Source of the DNA: Cyanodermella asteris
Lineage: Eukaryota; Ascomycota; Lecanoromycetes; Ostropales; Stictidaceae
Assembly (NCBI GenBank): GCA_900618795.1
Contig: UYJD01000015.1
Location: 69,034 to 133,033 of the forward strand
DNA: 64,000 bases
Direction: 5' to 3'
Of the stretch, positions 11,401 through 20,890 are shown in pieces. The first letter of the stretch is position 1. Every line of letters starts with the position of its first letter. The position numbers and the translations under genes were made by a program. The notes beneath the pieces were generated by a model. That model was not told the origin of the DNA, did not search any database, and saw only the letters and a list, made by a program, of their open reading frames with translations.

Positions 11401-12812
11401 ATGAGTTCACGCGATTGCGCCAGAAAGTGGCGGGCTGTATGTCGATTCTGATCAGCCATTTCGATATCATGGGAGCCAGATCAACGTTGGCTGCTCAGAT
11501 GGAGAAGCAACGACTTGAACAACTGACGGGACAGCTGTCCAAGTTTGACCCTGGTAAGGTGAAGGACGACTTCGAGGCGGCGAAGATGATGCGAGACCAG
11601 TGGGCTGCCAAGATCGAGGAGCTCGAAAACAGCCGCATCAAGAATCGCGATGAACGCACAATGTTTGGAAGAGTCTTGGAGGAGAGCAACGAAGCTGATC
11701 GATCACTCACCTTCCTTAGCTCAAGCTCTAATACGCTCAACTTGCGCTGGCAGCAGGGTGCATTCATTGGCGGTGGCACTTTCGGAAGCGTCTTCGCGGC
11801 TGTCGATCTGGACAGCGGTCAGCCAATGGCTGTGAAGGAAATTCGTTTGCAGGATCCACAACTCATTCCCAAGATCGCACAAGATATCAAAGACGAGATG
11901 CAAGTTTTGGAGATGCTCAAGCATCCGAACGTGGTCGACTACTATGGTATCGAGGTGCATCGTGACAAGGTTTGCATCTTCATGGAGCTGTGCAGTGGTG
12001 GCTCTTTGGCCAACCTGCTCGAGCATGGGCGTATCGAGGATGAGACTGTCATCCAGGTATACGCGCTGCAAATGTTGGAGGGTCTTGCCTATCTTCACTC
12101 TATGAACATCGTCCATCGCGATATCAAGCCAGAAAACATTCTCCTCGATCAGGATGGCTTGATCAAGTATGTCGATTTCGGCGCGGCAAAGGTCATCGCG
12201 AAGCAGGGCGGCAAGACACTAGCGGTCGACCACGGCCACCAGGGCACCTATGCCAATCCGCACATGGGCAATGGTGCTGGCGGCTCCAACAGCCCGAACG
12301 CTCCGCCACGCAATCCCGCCAAGCAAAAGTCAATGACAGGAACGCCCATGTACATGTCACCGGAGACGATCAAGGGCTCCAACGAAGGCCGCCCGGGCGC
12401 CGTCGACGTCTGGTCCCTCGGTTGCGTCATCCTCGAAATGGCCACGGGAAAGCGTCCCTGGGCTCTATTGGACAACGAATGGGCAATCATGTACAAGATC
12501 GCGAGCGGTCAGCCGCCTAGCCTGCCGACAAAGGACCAGCTCAGCGAAGATGGGATCGAGTTTCTCAACAGGTGCTTCGAAAGGGATCCCAAGAAGAGGG
12601 CTACGGCCGCCGAGCTGCTCCAAACCAAGTGGATATTGGAGATTAGGGAAATCGCGTTGGGAGGAGGTGTCGAGAGCGATTCTAGCGCGGTGGTGCAGAC
12701 TCCAAGTAGTGAGGGGAGCGTCAGTGCACCTGGGAGTGCGCACCCGAGCAGGGTGAACAGCAACAACTTTAGCAACCTTGAGACCGCCCAGAGAACGCCT
12801 GTCAGCGGCTGA
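8472..12812 (+). CDS. SSK2: HOG-pathway MAP kinase kinase kinase Ssk2/Ssk22 (OS-4, SskB)
   Basis: A single 1446-aa exon. A low-complexity Ser/Pro-rich N-terminus (about residues 1-270) precedes the long helical regulatory region of Ssk2-type kinases, where the response regulator Ssk1 would bind. The kinase domain covers about 1093-1395: GGGTFGSVF glycine loop, AVKEIRL lysine near 1120, HRDIKPEN near 1214, DFGAAK (DFG) near 1235, GTPMYMSPE and DVWSLGC. An insert rich in Gly/Asn/Pro sits between DFGAAK and the GTPMYM segment, as in fungal orthologues. The enzyme phosphorylates the MAPKK Pbs2 and so activates Hog1 during osmotic and fungicide stress; it is cytoplasmic. The ATG follows a GC-rich leader and lies upstream of conserved sequence. 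Length and motifs fit the family fully. Confidence 0.95.
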   Translation: MSATGQPSSVSNNPPVVRGDQASTALDGAPVHKTALAKVMEHPELNGSGQDSEDSTSPDEYQHGQVGDAPQMSPSPQHSQFYVDANNQPVLYTPSVTTVDSDRTLVNHTPGISTWGSYAGQTATSRTRRGSGSAASQVIDGSPATSLPPIAMPSPRLSRPANPMRTPSSTYNPATQRRPPSYINLYNGSKHRSSSNTRVRRDPEARYRAQEKAYIQQITVDKARGYFGEQPYTPSLGYSDDSVDEDDASPGADLKGDGDDYGEDPQLFYNTEENQPSLEELQVPGNRERLEWHTMLASVLKGDVVKQEKQRLIGATELKTDKARQNEIWVGVRAQTCGRSLAAQKRLIEESRQTLGADVESVVSFSIRGEAEAGKPADQQVEDVVTRIEKIESLFPSRQQLEEEVPRTASLDYKKACDAVISWHNTTEMINTQLGILQGWVGNMELDFVRVKERSPSGSGLTDESSFIDRILKEDSLKSLQGDRSMLFGVSEVIRKAKETLMHNADSFAERHLPPYIEELLTLLNFPSRLIQEVIKMRVTYAKRMRDLTQQNAIIGEQVIAQFRTLLTMAARIKQEYLVISQPEPGWELPPCIDENFDSIVLDALKVYFRLLNLKLSSNRNTFKEAEILESEWEFCNEIGRSLEEGDVQVAEQFSSLTARSLVRLASHFDKELRKRPEEIGSDADKRYKTILDSVRVRQRKLFRFSKLLSARFENSTEYNFSVPRGHVFDVYEALIGSGHFLVFAPSVDRDDILLVASPSLFNKPRQIQSILGTSYNAEDAVEDVVVPYLLVIRLDEPIAWEGKKMEVELRAFSSDIKPGRLRLVADGSGQRLNDARAVFLESTGVNIDVVTDTRANLTQVNVELGKIKKTTFKLSNTIMGSVETIRKQTAGKQNQELIQTCFAFATEFGKRSVNFMDVNRRMLNNTKLTILALDWVAFICDDCIAGDRKTFRWAVTALEFAMTMTRGPNILSLTDDEFTRLRQKVAGCMSILISHFDIMGARSTLAAQMEKQRLEQLTGQLSKFDPGKVKDDFEAAKMMRDQWAAKIEELENSRIKNRDERTMFGRVLEESNEADRSLTFLSSSSNTLNLRWQQGAFIGGGTFGSVFAAVDLDSGQPMAVKEIRLQDPQLIPKIAQDIKDEMQVLEMLKHPNVVDYYGIEVHRDKVCIFMELCSGGSLANLLEHGRIEDETVIQVYALQMLEGLAYLHSMNIVHRDIKPENILLDQDGLIKYVDFGAAKVIAKQGGKTLAVDHGHQGTYANPHMGNGAGGSNSPNAPPRNPAKQKSMTGTPMYMSPETIKGSNEGRPGAVDVWSLGCVILEMATGKRPWALLDNEWAIMYKIASGQPPSLPTKDQLSEDGIEFLNRCFERDPKKRATAAELLQTKWILEIREIALGGGVESDSSAVVQTPSSEGSVSAPGSAHPSRVNSNNFSNLETAQRTPVSG

Positions 12813-12970
12813 TGTGTATAATCTATTGGTATTGGGCAAGAGGCATGTTCTTTGGCAGGGCTGCGGAACATCATTTTGGTATGGGATGATTGCATTGAAT
12901 CGGAGTTTTTGGACGGGAGCAGCATGCACGCATCGGATAGTCCTGTCTGGGTTCCGAAATCAGCGAGGCG

Positions 12971-13162
12971 TTCAGGGTACACTTTAATTTGCATACATAC
13001 TAGCCGGAAAGTATGTATCCATTCCGTCCTTGGCGTGATCGGCGTCCAAGACCAACAAAACCAGACCGCGTAGAACAAGTAGAACGTAGCAAATATGGCC
13101 TCATTACGTGAATTAACTGTCGGAGAACGTAATTCAATCATCGGCGCAAAGCGCAATGGTAN
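12971..13162 (+). mobile_element. Tc1/mariner-like DNA transposon, 5' end, running into an assembly gap
   Basis: A frame beginning at 13095 reads MASLRELTVGERNSIIGAKR before it enters the run of Ns. This matches the start of the helix-turn-helix DNA-binding domain of fungal Tc1-like transposases (an ELT-x-GER-x-x-I-I pattern followed by a basic residue and Gly). Upstream, 12971-13094 has the look of a terminal repeat and subterminal region, including a 9-bp inverted repeat. The left boundary is approximate and no TA target duplication was identified. The remainder of the element is hidden in the gap. This part shows no RIP bias. Confidence 0.6.
12993..13018. repeat. Perfect 9-bp inverted repeat in the transposon end
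   Basis: ATACATACT at 12993-13001 and AGTATGTAT at 13010-13018, with an 8-nt spacer. It could be a subterminal transposase-binding site of the Tc1-like element, or a hairpin in the 3' region of the MAPKKK transcript. Confidence 0.7.
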
Positions 13163-14032
13163 NNNNNNNNNNNNNNNNNNNNNNNNNNNNNNNNNNNNNN
13201 NNNNNNNNNNNNNNNNNNNNNNNNNNNNNNNNNNNNNNNNNNNNNNNNNNNNNNNNNNNNNNNNNNNNNNNNNNNNNNNNNNNNNNNNNNNNNNNNNNNN
13301 NNNNNNNNNNNNNNNNNNNNNNNNNNNNNNNNNNNNNNNNNNNNNNNNNNNNNNNNNNNNNNNNNNNNNNNNNNNNNNNNNNNNNNNNNNNNNNNNNNNN
13401 NNNNNNNNNNNNNNNNNNNNNNNNNNNNNNNNNNNNNNNNNNNNNNNNNNNNNNNNNNNNNNNNNNNNNNNNNNNNNNNNNNNNNNNNNNNNNNNNNNNN
13501 NNNNNNNNNNNNNNNNNNNNNNNNNNNNNNNNNNNNNNNNNNNNNNNNNNNNNNNNNNNNNNNNNNNNNNNNNNNNNNNNNNNNNNNNNNNNNNNNNNNN
13601 NNNNNNNNNNNNNNNNNNNNNNNNNNNNNNNNNNNNNNNNNNNNNNNNNNNNNNNNNNNNNNNNNNNNNNNNNNNNNNNNNNNNNNNNNNNNNNNNNNNN
13701 NNNNNNNNNNNNNNNNNNNNNNNNNNNNNNNNNNNNNNNNNNNNNNNNNNNNNNNNNNNNNNNNNNNNNNNNNNNNNNNNNNNNNNNNNNNNNNNNNNNN
13801 NNNNNNNNNNNNNNNNNNNNNNNNNNNNNNNNNNNNNNNNNNNNNNNNNNNNNNNNNNNNNNNNNNNNNNNNNNNNNNNNNNNNNNNNNNNNNNNNNNNN
13901 NNNNNNNNNNNNNNNNNNNNNNNNNNNNNNNNNNNNNNNNNNNNNNNNNNNNNNNNNNNNNNNNNNNNNNNNNNNNNNNNNNNNNNNNNNNNNNNNNNNN
14001 NNNNNNNNNNNNNNNNNNNNNNNNNNNNNNNN
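13163..14032. other. Assembly gap (870 Ns)
   Basis: No bases are known here. Reading frames that cross it carry no information. The gap sits inside repetitive sequence, the usual reason for such a break. Confidence 1.
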
Positions 14033-14290
14033 CGTGCCCGCGTTACATTCGGAGAGAATCGAAGGTTTAGCGGATAGCCTCCTTAAAGCTACGCCGCTAA
14101 CTCGCTAAACCTACCCGCTAATAATCGACCGTAACTTTTTCGAAAAAGATAAAAATCGTCGAGGCCGTCTAGAAATTCGGTCTATTTAAAGCCTCTAGAT
14201 ATTTATATATCGATCGATAGAGAATCTTCTAAGCTATCTTCTAGATATAGAAATTAAAAATAGCGAGTAGCGTAGGAGTAGTTGTTAGGC
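14033..14290. repeat. RIP-mutated, AT-rich repeat remnant
   Basis: From about 14048 to 14282 there is no CpA and no TpG dinucleotide, whereas TpA and CpG are plentiful. Loss of CpA/TpG in favour of TpA with CpG retained is the footprint of repeat-induced point mutation. The original repeat cannot be named from the remaining sequence. Confidence 0.8.
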
Positions 14291-15218
14291 TATAAAGAAG
14301 GCTGATTTTGGTGGGATTTTGGTGGATGATCCCAAACTTCCCGACGGTCATGTACACTCGAAAGAAAGAAAGAAAAAAAGACGCATTTTACCAGTAGGCT
14401 GAGCTCAGCACGTTCGCTGTCTGTTCAATCGGATGTGTGATCAAGCTGACACAATTCCCCGGAGTCTGCTTTCGTCGAGGCATTCTGTTGCTGGTCTATA
14501 ACGAGGCCAGCGGCGTCATGCGTGGCACCTTTAAAGTCCTCCCGACTCGGACAAGATGAGCCACGAGAGCGTAGATCAACACTGCGGCTGAAGGCTTGCA
14601 AAACCCCAATTGGAGCCTCAACCTCGTCCCAACTTGGCCAAAAGTGGCTCTAGGGGACTCATGTGCTTTTCTCGTCATGCAATGTGCATCGTGACGTGGA
14701 GACGCAAGTAAAGAGGGCTCGTTAGGTGACCTTGGCCGCTATGCTGTCTCATCGCTCACCGGCATCGAGGTTCGGAAACTGTCTGAATGCGGGTGATTGT
14801 CATGCGGGTTTGGCCACGCGTGGTTGGTCGCATGGAGGGCCACGAGGGTATGATCTGCACATGGCTGACTCCTGAGGTCGATTTTACAGCCTCGTCTGGA
14901 CATTGGACTGAGCAATGTCGAGTCGCGGAAAGGATCTTCAGGACTGGCTTCAGCTTTGACCTCAGGGCGTACACGCATTTGACGTGGTTTCAACGCCGGC
15001 AGAAGGCCTCAAAGTACCTTTAGGAGGATGGATCGACTCTTTGAATGTCATAGTGAGCCCGCAGAGGTACTTAGCATGCTCCATGCCGGTAGTACATAAT
15101 CCCTACCGTTCCCAGTGTGCTCTGAAGTCAACTGGTGTCCAACTTCGTCCAATTTCGTCGACGTTCAGGCACGACTTCATTACAAATTCGCAAATATTCG
15201 TTCATCTCGCTTGCAGCC
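14291..15218. other. Intergenic region upstream of the secreted protein gene
   Basis: A short GAAA microsatellite lies at 14360-14380. The rest has normal dinucleotide use, so the RIP-affected block ends sharply near 14283. No gene is supported; short frames on both strands lack domains. Confidence 0.5.
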
Positions 15219-15677
15219 ATGATGAAGCTTCAAACACTTGTGCTCGTGGCCCTTGCTCAAACGCTGCTCGCAACTTCTCAGCCTGCTTCAGACCCGAGCA
15301 CCTTCACCCCTTACAACGTGTCTCAGACACCAAACGCAGACAATCACCTTGGCCTGGCCGCCTTTGCGGACGACAGCTACTTTCACTGTGATGGAACAGT
15401 TCAAGCAGGTGAAGACTGATTTGTGTTTCCCCTCAAGAACCTGGGAGAATATTTTCCCGACATTGAGCTGACTTGGGTACGTCTTCGAACAGGACAGTTC
15501 TATTGTGACAACATCATCGATGGCAATCAGGAGGATCCGGGTTACATGGGCTATGTTTGCCACTCATGTGCAATCGTGACGGGCAATGGGACGAATGTCT
15601 GTACGGTCAGCGCGATCTGTGAATTGAGGGACGGTTCGTGCCAGTATGGTTCAGACAATCAACCTCACTGTGTCTGA
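15219..15677 (+). CDS. Small secreted cysteine-rich protein (effector candidate)
   Basis: Two exons, 15219-15408 and 15493-15677, encode about 124 aa. The 84-nt intron starts GTGAAG, has a CTGAC branch site and ends ACAG; splicing joins FHCDGTVQA to GQFYCDN in frame and removes a stop. The N-terminus is a signal peptide (MMKLQTLVLVALAQTLLA, cleavage probably just after ATS). The mature part of about 100 residues holds eight cysteines, spaced as in disulfide-stabilised extracellular proteins, and ends in Cys-Val. No family was recognised. The protein should be exported. It lies about 1 kb from a RIP-affected repeat, a setting often seen for host-interaction genes. Either of two adjacent ATGs could start it. 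Confidence 0.78.
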
Positions 15678-15799
15678 TAGTTTTGGGGACTCGTCGATAG
15701 AATGAAGTTGTGAGATGAAGGGTGGTGAACCATGTCAGAACAGGATTAGGTAGTAATACAAGCGGCTCACGCACTCCTAAGCTTGCGAGCTGAGGTGCT

Positions 15800-17959
15800 T
15801 CAGGCAACGGGTCCAACTCGAACGGCCTCCCTCTGGTCGACTTTCTCAGCGCGCTCTTTCCTTTTTGTTTGTCTTGTCTTGGCGGCGACAATTGCTTCGT
15901 AACGTCCCTTGGCGCCGAATCTGGACTTGGTGAGCATGCTGGCAACACGGCCCTTCGTGTATTCTTCGAGGTTAATGTTTCCCGCCTTGGTCCCCAACAT
16001 TTTCCTCAGGTACTCGATTTGCGCGGCAGAGGGAGGCGTCGAGCGCCAGCTCTGGTTGCGATCAGTCAGCTGACGTGGAAACTCATTCGAGTCTGCAGCC
16101 CAGGTGTCTGCGGCGCGAACGGCGCCTTCAAAGGTGGCACTCTTCGCCAGGACGCGCGGGCGTGTCGAACCCCATCTCCTCCTTTCTTCTGCGAAATCAG
16201 ATGGAATCTTGGACACCAAGGTAACCTGGAAGCGTGGCCGCGGGTGGCAGTCTTTGCCATGATCCCTAATGGTGAGGTAGGTGTTGTTGTTGACTCCTAC
16301 CAGAATATGTCGGTCGAAGCCGTCACCGTCCGGTCCAACGGCTATCCATGCATTGTTACTCAATCTGCGAACGTGGGCTTCCTCGGACGTGTCTCCAACT
16401 AGTTCGGCGACAGATGCGTAATCCTTAAACTCAACGCTCGTAGTAGATTGGGACCGCTCATTGGCGATGTGATCAGGAAGTCTGCCATCAACGTACTGGC
16501 GTGACTCAGCTGGGAGATCTTTCTGCGCTCGTATCTCATTGATCTCTGCCTTGTCGAGCAGAGCGGTTGGATCGAGACCAAACAAGGTTGGCACGGTCAC
16601 GATACCAGTTTGCAGTGCCGAGACCATGTCAATGACATGGCAGTTTGTTTTGCCCGGAAACAGTCTCATACCACGTCCAATCATCTGCACCAGAAGGTTT
16701 CGCGACTTTGTTGGTCGAGTCAAGAGCACACAATCAATGTTGGGGATGTCCGTGCCCTCGGTGAAAACGCCTACGTTGACTAGAACAGGGAACTCGTTCT
16801 TGCGGAAAGCCTCGATCAATGCCGATCTCCTCGCGACGGTTGTTTTTCCAGATACGAAATACGCCTCGACACCGTGCTTTCGGAAAGTTTGAGTCAGCTG
16901 CACTGCATGGGCAACGTCGACACAAAACACAAGAGTAGACCTCCGGCCTTCAGCTTTCGTCAACCACGACTGGACAGTGATTTCGTTGATCTCGTCGGTG
17001 TTCACAGCCTCGGACAAGGATTTGGTCTGGAACTCGCCATCGGCTCCACCCTTTCTCTTGACATTGGAAAGATTTGCTGTGGAGTACACTGTTGAGAATA
17101 TGACATCAGAAAGCCATTTCTCATCAATGAGATCGATGTAGTCCTTGTGATAGACAATATGGTCAAGAGCGTGGCCCAACGAAAGACCATCGAAACGAGA
17201 AAGCGTTGCAGAAACTCCAACGAGCGCAGTCGGACCATCAAAAGTAGTACTACTCGTGTCTGTGGTCGGTTTGGCATCGTTTCCAAGTTCTGACTGGGAA
17301 TGCGAACTCTTCGTGTTGTCGTTCGAGTCACCCACTTCAATTCCGGGCTGGTCAGTGTTGTTCGGGTCCCTCTGAGGGCTGGGAGTTCTCTCTTTCATCA
17401 GACCGAAATATGCCAAGACCTTCAGATATGCGGCAGCCACGATGTGATGAGCCTCATCGACCAAGATGAGTTTGTACTCGGATGGTTTGTACTTGGCAAG
17501 GCGCTCAGCACGAGCTAAGGATTGCACGGAGGCTACTATTATGTCGGCATTTGGTGAAGGGTAATGTTTACCCATTTCAATATCAACGAGCTGATCAGGG
17601 TTGGCACTCACGCAGTGACGTGCTGCCTGCTCGACTAGCTCGCGTCGATGCACTAGGATCAGGGTTTTGGTGGCATGCTGAGTAGGGGGCTGTACTCTAC
17701 CAATGAGCTGACTGAATATGACTGTCTTACCGGCTCCGGTTGCCAGAGACAGTCCCAAACGACGTTCGCCTCGCTGAAGGTGGTCCAGCACGGCCTGGAT
17801 AGACTCTTCTTGATAAGGTCGAAGGGTGATAGGGTTGGCGCTAGCGGCTGTGGCGAGGAAATTCTTGAACACGCGGCTAACAAAGGTCGATTGTTGAACG
17901 CAGCCATAGCTACATCGCTCGGGGGACAGCCATAGACGCGTGAATCGGAGTGGGTTCAT
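15800..17959 (-). CDS. IRC3: Mitochondrial SF2 DEAH-type helicase Irc3
   Basis: A single 719-aa exon on the minus strand. The N-terminus (MNPLRFTRLWLS, Arg-rich with few acidic residues to residue 40) looks like a mitochondrial presequence. Motif I, ATGAGKT, is at 73-79 and motif II, DEAH, at 168-171. Later come VSATLSR (motif III), FVSGKT, NVGVFTEGTDIPNIDCV (motif V) and QMIGRGMRLFPGK (motif VI with its arginines). This is the arrangement of Irc3, a double-stranded-DNA translocase that protects mitochondrial DNA and processes branched structures. An acidic, Ser/Thr/Asn-rich insert lies between motifs II and III. The gene is divergent from mitochondrial malate dehydrogenase. Orthology to Irc3 is judged from motifs and presequence. 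Confidence 0.88.
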   Translation of the reverse strand: MNPLRFTRLWLSPERCSYGCVQQSTFVSRVFKNFLATAASANPITLRPYQEESIQAVLDHLQRGERRLGLSLATGAGKTVIFSQLIGRVQPPTQHATKTLILVHRRELVEQAARHCVSANPDQLVDIEMGKHYPSPNADIIVASVQSLARAERLAKYKPSEYKLILVDEAHHIVAAAYLKVLAYFGLMKERTPSPQRDPNNTDQPGIEVGDSNDNTKSSHSQSELGNDAKPTTDTSSTTFDGPTALVGVSATLSRFDGLSLGHALDHIVYHKDYIDLIDEKWLSDVIFSTVYSTANLSNVKRKGGADGEFQTKSLSEAVNTDEINEITVQSWLTKAEGRRSTLVFCVDVAHAVQLTQTFRKHGVEAYFVSGKTTVARRSALIEAFRKNEFPVLVNVGVFTEGTDIPNIDCVLLTRPTKSRNLLVQMIGRGMRLFPGKTNCHVIDMVSALQTGIVTVPTLFGLDPTALLDKAEINEIRAQKDLPAESRQYVDGRLPDHIANERSQSTTSVEFKDYASVAELVGDTSEEAHVRRLSNNAWIAVGPDGDGFDRHILVGVNNNTYLTIRDHGKDCHPRPRFQVTLVSKIPSDFAEERRRWGSTRPRVLAKSATFEGAVRAADTWAADSNEFPRQLTDRNQSWRSTPPSAAQIEYLRKMLGTKAGNINLEEYTKGRVASMLTKSRFGAKGRYEAIVAAKTRQTKRKERAEKVDQREAVRVGPVA

Positions 17960-18423
17960 ACTAAGGAGACGAATGTAAAGGATATCTTCGGCGAGAACGA
18001 AGTCGGACCTTCATGGCATCAAAGCTGGAGAAGTCTTGAGTCTGGTTGATCGTAAGTCTGTTCGTTGGAGCTATCTTCGGTTAATGTCTCAAGATTGACG
18101 GCATTGGAGGACTTTAGCATATCTGCAGATGTACCCGGTCTGTCAATAACCTTCCTTGGATACGTGCGTTAGCTGATACTGTAGACGTGGAGAAGTCAAA
18201 AGTGTTTACTCTAACACGTTCAAGCTCGTAGCCCGAAACAGGCTAGCGGGAGGGCAATTTAGTCGGGCAAAGGTTGGAACCGGAGCAGGATTGACTTTCG
18301 TCCGTCAGAAGCGTCTTACAGCTCGGCCAAAGGAAAAGTCCCACGCCAGCAGCTCTCTTCTACACAAAAGGCACTCTCTATCACCATCCGATCGCTTCAT
18401 AACCAGCCATCATCACAGCCATC
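17960..18423. promoter_or_regulatory. Divergent promoter, IRC3 / mitochondrial malate dehydrogenase
   Basis: 464 bp between two start codons facing away from each other. Both products are mitochondrial. A pyrimidine-rich stretch precedes the malate dehydrogenase ATG. No specific regulator site was assigned. Confidence 0.5.
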
Positions 18424-19706
18424 ATGTACGCCGCCAGGTCCGTCTCCAGCATCGCCCGCATGGGCACGCGCTCATTCAGCGCCACCGCCCGCGACGTAAG
18501 TCAACCACTCTGCCGGCCGACCGGATCAAGCTTCAGCTTATGATTCCAATTGCTCGAGCTATATATCGGTTCTATAGCCACCTGCCCGAGCGTCAGGCCG
18601 CACGTTTCGAGACCGACCATGCAGAAAACAATGCTGACGTCCAGTACAGATGTCCAAGGTCTCCATCCTCGGTGCCGCCGGTGGAATCGGCCAGCCGCTT
18701 TCGCTCCTCATGAAGCTGAACCCGCGTGTCAGCGAGCTCGCTCTCTACGATATCAAGGGCGCCCCAGGTCAGCACATGCCAGAAGAGGAGGAAATGGATC
18801 AATTGCTAATATACAACAGGTGTCGCCGCCGATGTCAGCCACATCAACACCAAGAGCACTGTCAAGGGCTACGACCAGGGCGAGAGCAACCTCGCCGCTG
18901 CCCTCAAGGGCTCCGAAATCGTGCTCATCCCGGCCGGTGTGCCTCGCAAGCCCGGCATGACACGTGATGGTCAGTGAGAAACACAGCTTTGGCATGGATA
19001 AGTACTGACCTCTCCAGACCTCTTCAACACCAACGCCTCCATCGTCCGCGACCTTGCCAAGGCTGTTGCCGACGCCGCTCCCAACGCTAACATCCTTGTC
19101 ATCTCCAACCCCGTCAACTCGACAGTCCCCATCACCGCCGAGGTTCTCAAGTCCAAGGGCGTCTACAACCCCAAGCGCCTTTTCGGTGTCACCACTCTCG
19201 ATGTCGTTCGTGCCTCGCGCTTCGTCTCGGAGATCAAGAAGACCGACCCTGCCGATGAGAACATTGTCGTCGTTGGTGGCCACAGCGGTGTCACCATTGT
19301 CCCGTTGCTGAGCCAGAGCGACAGCAGCAGCATCAAGGGCGAGGAGCTCGCCAAGCTTGTCAACCGTGTCCAGTTCGGTGGTGACGAGGTGGTCCAGGCC
19401 AAGGGCGGTGCCGGTAGCGCCACCCTCTCCATGGCCATGGCTGGTGCCCGCTTCGCCGAGAGCCTGCTCAAGGCTGCTCAGGGCCAGAAGGGCGTTGTCG
19501 AGCCTACCTTCGTCGAGAGCCCTCTGTACAAGGACCAGGGCGTCGACTTCTTCGCCAGCAAGGTCGAGCTTGGACCCGAGGGTGTTCAGGAGATCCACCC
19601 GGTCGGCAACGTCAGCGCCGAGGAGCAGAAGCTCTTGGACGCTTGCTTGAAGGACCTCAAGGGCAACATTGAGAAGGGTGTCAAGTTCGCCAAGGAGAAC
19701 CCATAA
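18424..19706 (+). CDS. MDH1: Malate dehydrogenase, mitochondrial
   Basis: Four exons (18424-18495, 18650-18767, 18820-18969, 19018-19706) give 342 aa, the usual length. Exon 1 encodes exactly 24 residues, [18 protein letters not shown] and a few more, a basic mitochondrial presequence. The mature enzyme starts [18 protein letters not shown] with the NAD-binding GxxGxxG. Substrate-binding arginines sit in [11 protein letters not shown] and in the VRA of [15 protein letters not shown] and the catalytic histidine in GGHSGV are present. It interconverts malate and oxaloacetate with NAD in the TCA cycle. Introns have GTAAGT, GTCAGC and GTCAGT donors. Exon 2 opens with an in-frame ATG directly after the first intron, so a leaderless product is conceivable. 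Confidence 0.97.
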
Positions 19707-20890
19707 ATGTGTAATTACGGGATGGGGCCTGGCGTTTGATGTTTTGCTGGCTGTGTAAAATAGAAGCGAAGGTTACGTTGAATATGATTGCATAGCGAGG
19801 GCAAAACTGAATACTGACCGGCCACTGGGGACAGTCTGCTGGTGAGATCCGACACATGATCAACAAGAGGCTACTACGTACGCGAACATGTTGTACATGT
19901 CGTATTCAATAATATTTAAAGAGCGACTGTTCTGTTCAACTTTGCCTCGCCTCGAATGTGAATGAAGGCCAATGTTCGTCGATATACCAGGCGCGGAAGT
20001 TCGTACCACAGAGCACCGGCTTTCATGTTTGTTAATTGGCACCTCAATTCGTCAAAGTTGCGTAAGTGCTTGAGTAGGATACTCCATATTGTGAGATATG
20101 CGAGAAGAGACCAAGCTACGCGAAATCAACGAGGACAGATTAATTCGTGCAAGTTTGAACACATGGACGACTGGAGCAGTGCTCGCTATGAACCTGCTCC
20201 AAGCATGTGATCTCCGGCATGACTTGTTTCAGATGACACGAGCGTTGCGCATTAGAATGCTGACATGGGTGGCCTTCTCGAAAGATAACGACTGCTTAGG
20301 GATTGTCTTGACCCTCCAGGATGCGGGTCAACAAGTCTGCTCGGCATGAGGACAAAGCGACAGCATCGGGGTCCAGTGGCAGGAAGCGAAGCTGGTCAAT
20401 CCCTCCCGCCTCCAGGAACAAGTGCCGATTGCAGTTATAGCTTTAGGGGCTCACGGCGAGTGGGCCTTGCAGCACTAGTCAGGCGGATGTTTGAGTCCCG
20501 CCCAGGTGCGACAGGCACGCCCGTCAATCATGCAGCGAAAGCGACACACTGACTTTCCCACCAAACCAATAATCAGCTACACCAACAGCAAGCTCGCTGC
20601 TCACCACCCCCAGCACAGCCATTATACGCAGCTCACCCACTGCATCGTCTCAGCATCCATCACCTCTGCAGCTACTGCCAGCCTTTCTTAGCACTTGTCT
20701 AGCTTGACGACTGCAGCAAGCACTTCCTTGTACCGGTACTCCCTTTACGCTAGCAGCACCCCCCCGACCCATTTACGTTCATCCCCGACGACGACACGCC
20801 AGCCTTGCTGTCTCATCGCCCGTTGCGCTTCCCTGCGAGACCTACCGCTGCGACAAGTCTCGACGAGCACTCGTTTCACGTCCCATTTGC
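19707..20890. other. Intergenic region, 3' of malate dehydrogenase and 5' of KIN1
   Basis: About 1.2 kb with no supported gene. The segment from about 20530 to 20890 is rich in C/A/T with CACC and CAGC runs, like a long 5' leader of the kinase gene that follows. Confidence 0.45.

Noticed and set aside
10785-11459. 224-codon frame antisense inside the MAPKKK gene
   Set aside because: It lies opposite well-conserved Ssk2 sequence and has no recognisable family.
13095-14108. A 337-codon open frame from the transposase start to after the gap
   Set aside because: Most of it is Ns; the parts on the two sides of the gap cannot be shown to belong to one protein.
18753-19598. 281-codon open frame antisense to malate dehydrogenase
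   Set aside because: It mirrors the codon bias of the real gene; the product is a Leu/Gly/Asp-rich shadow without domain.
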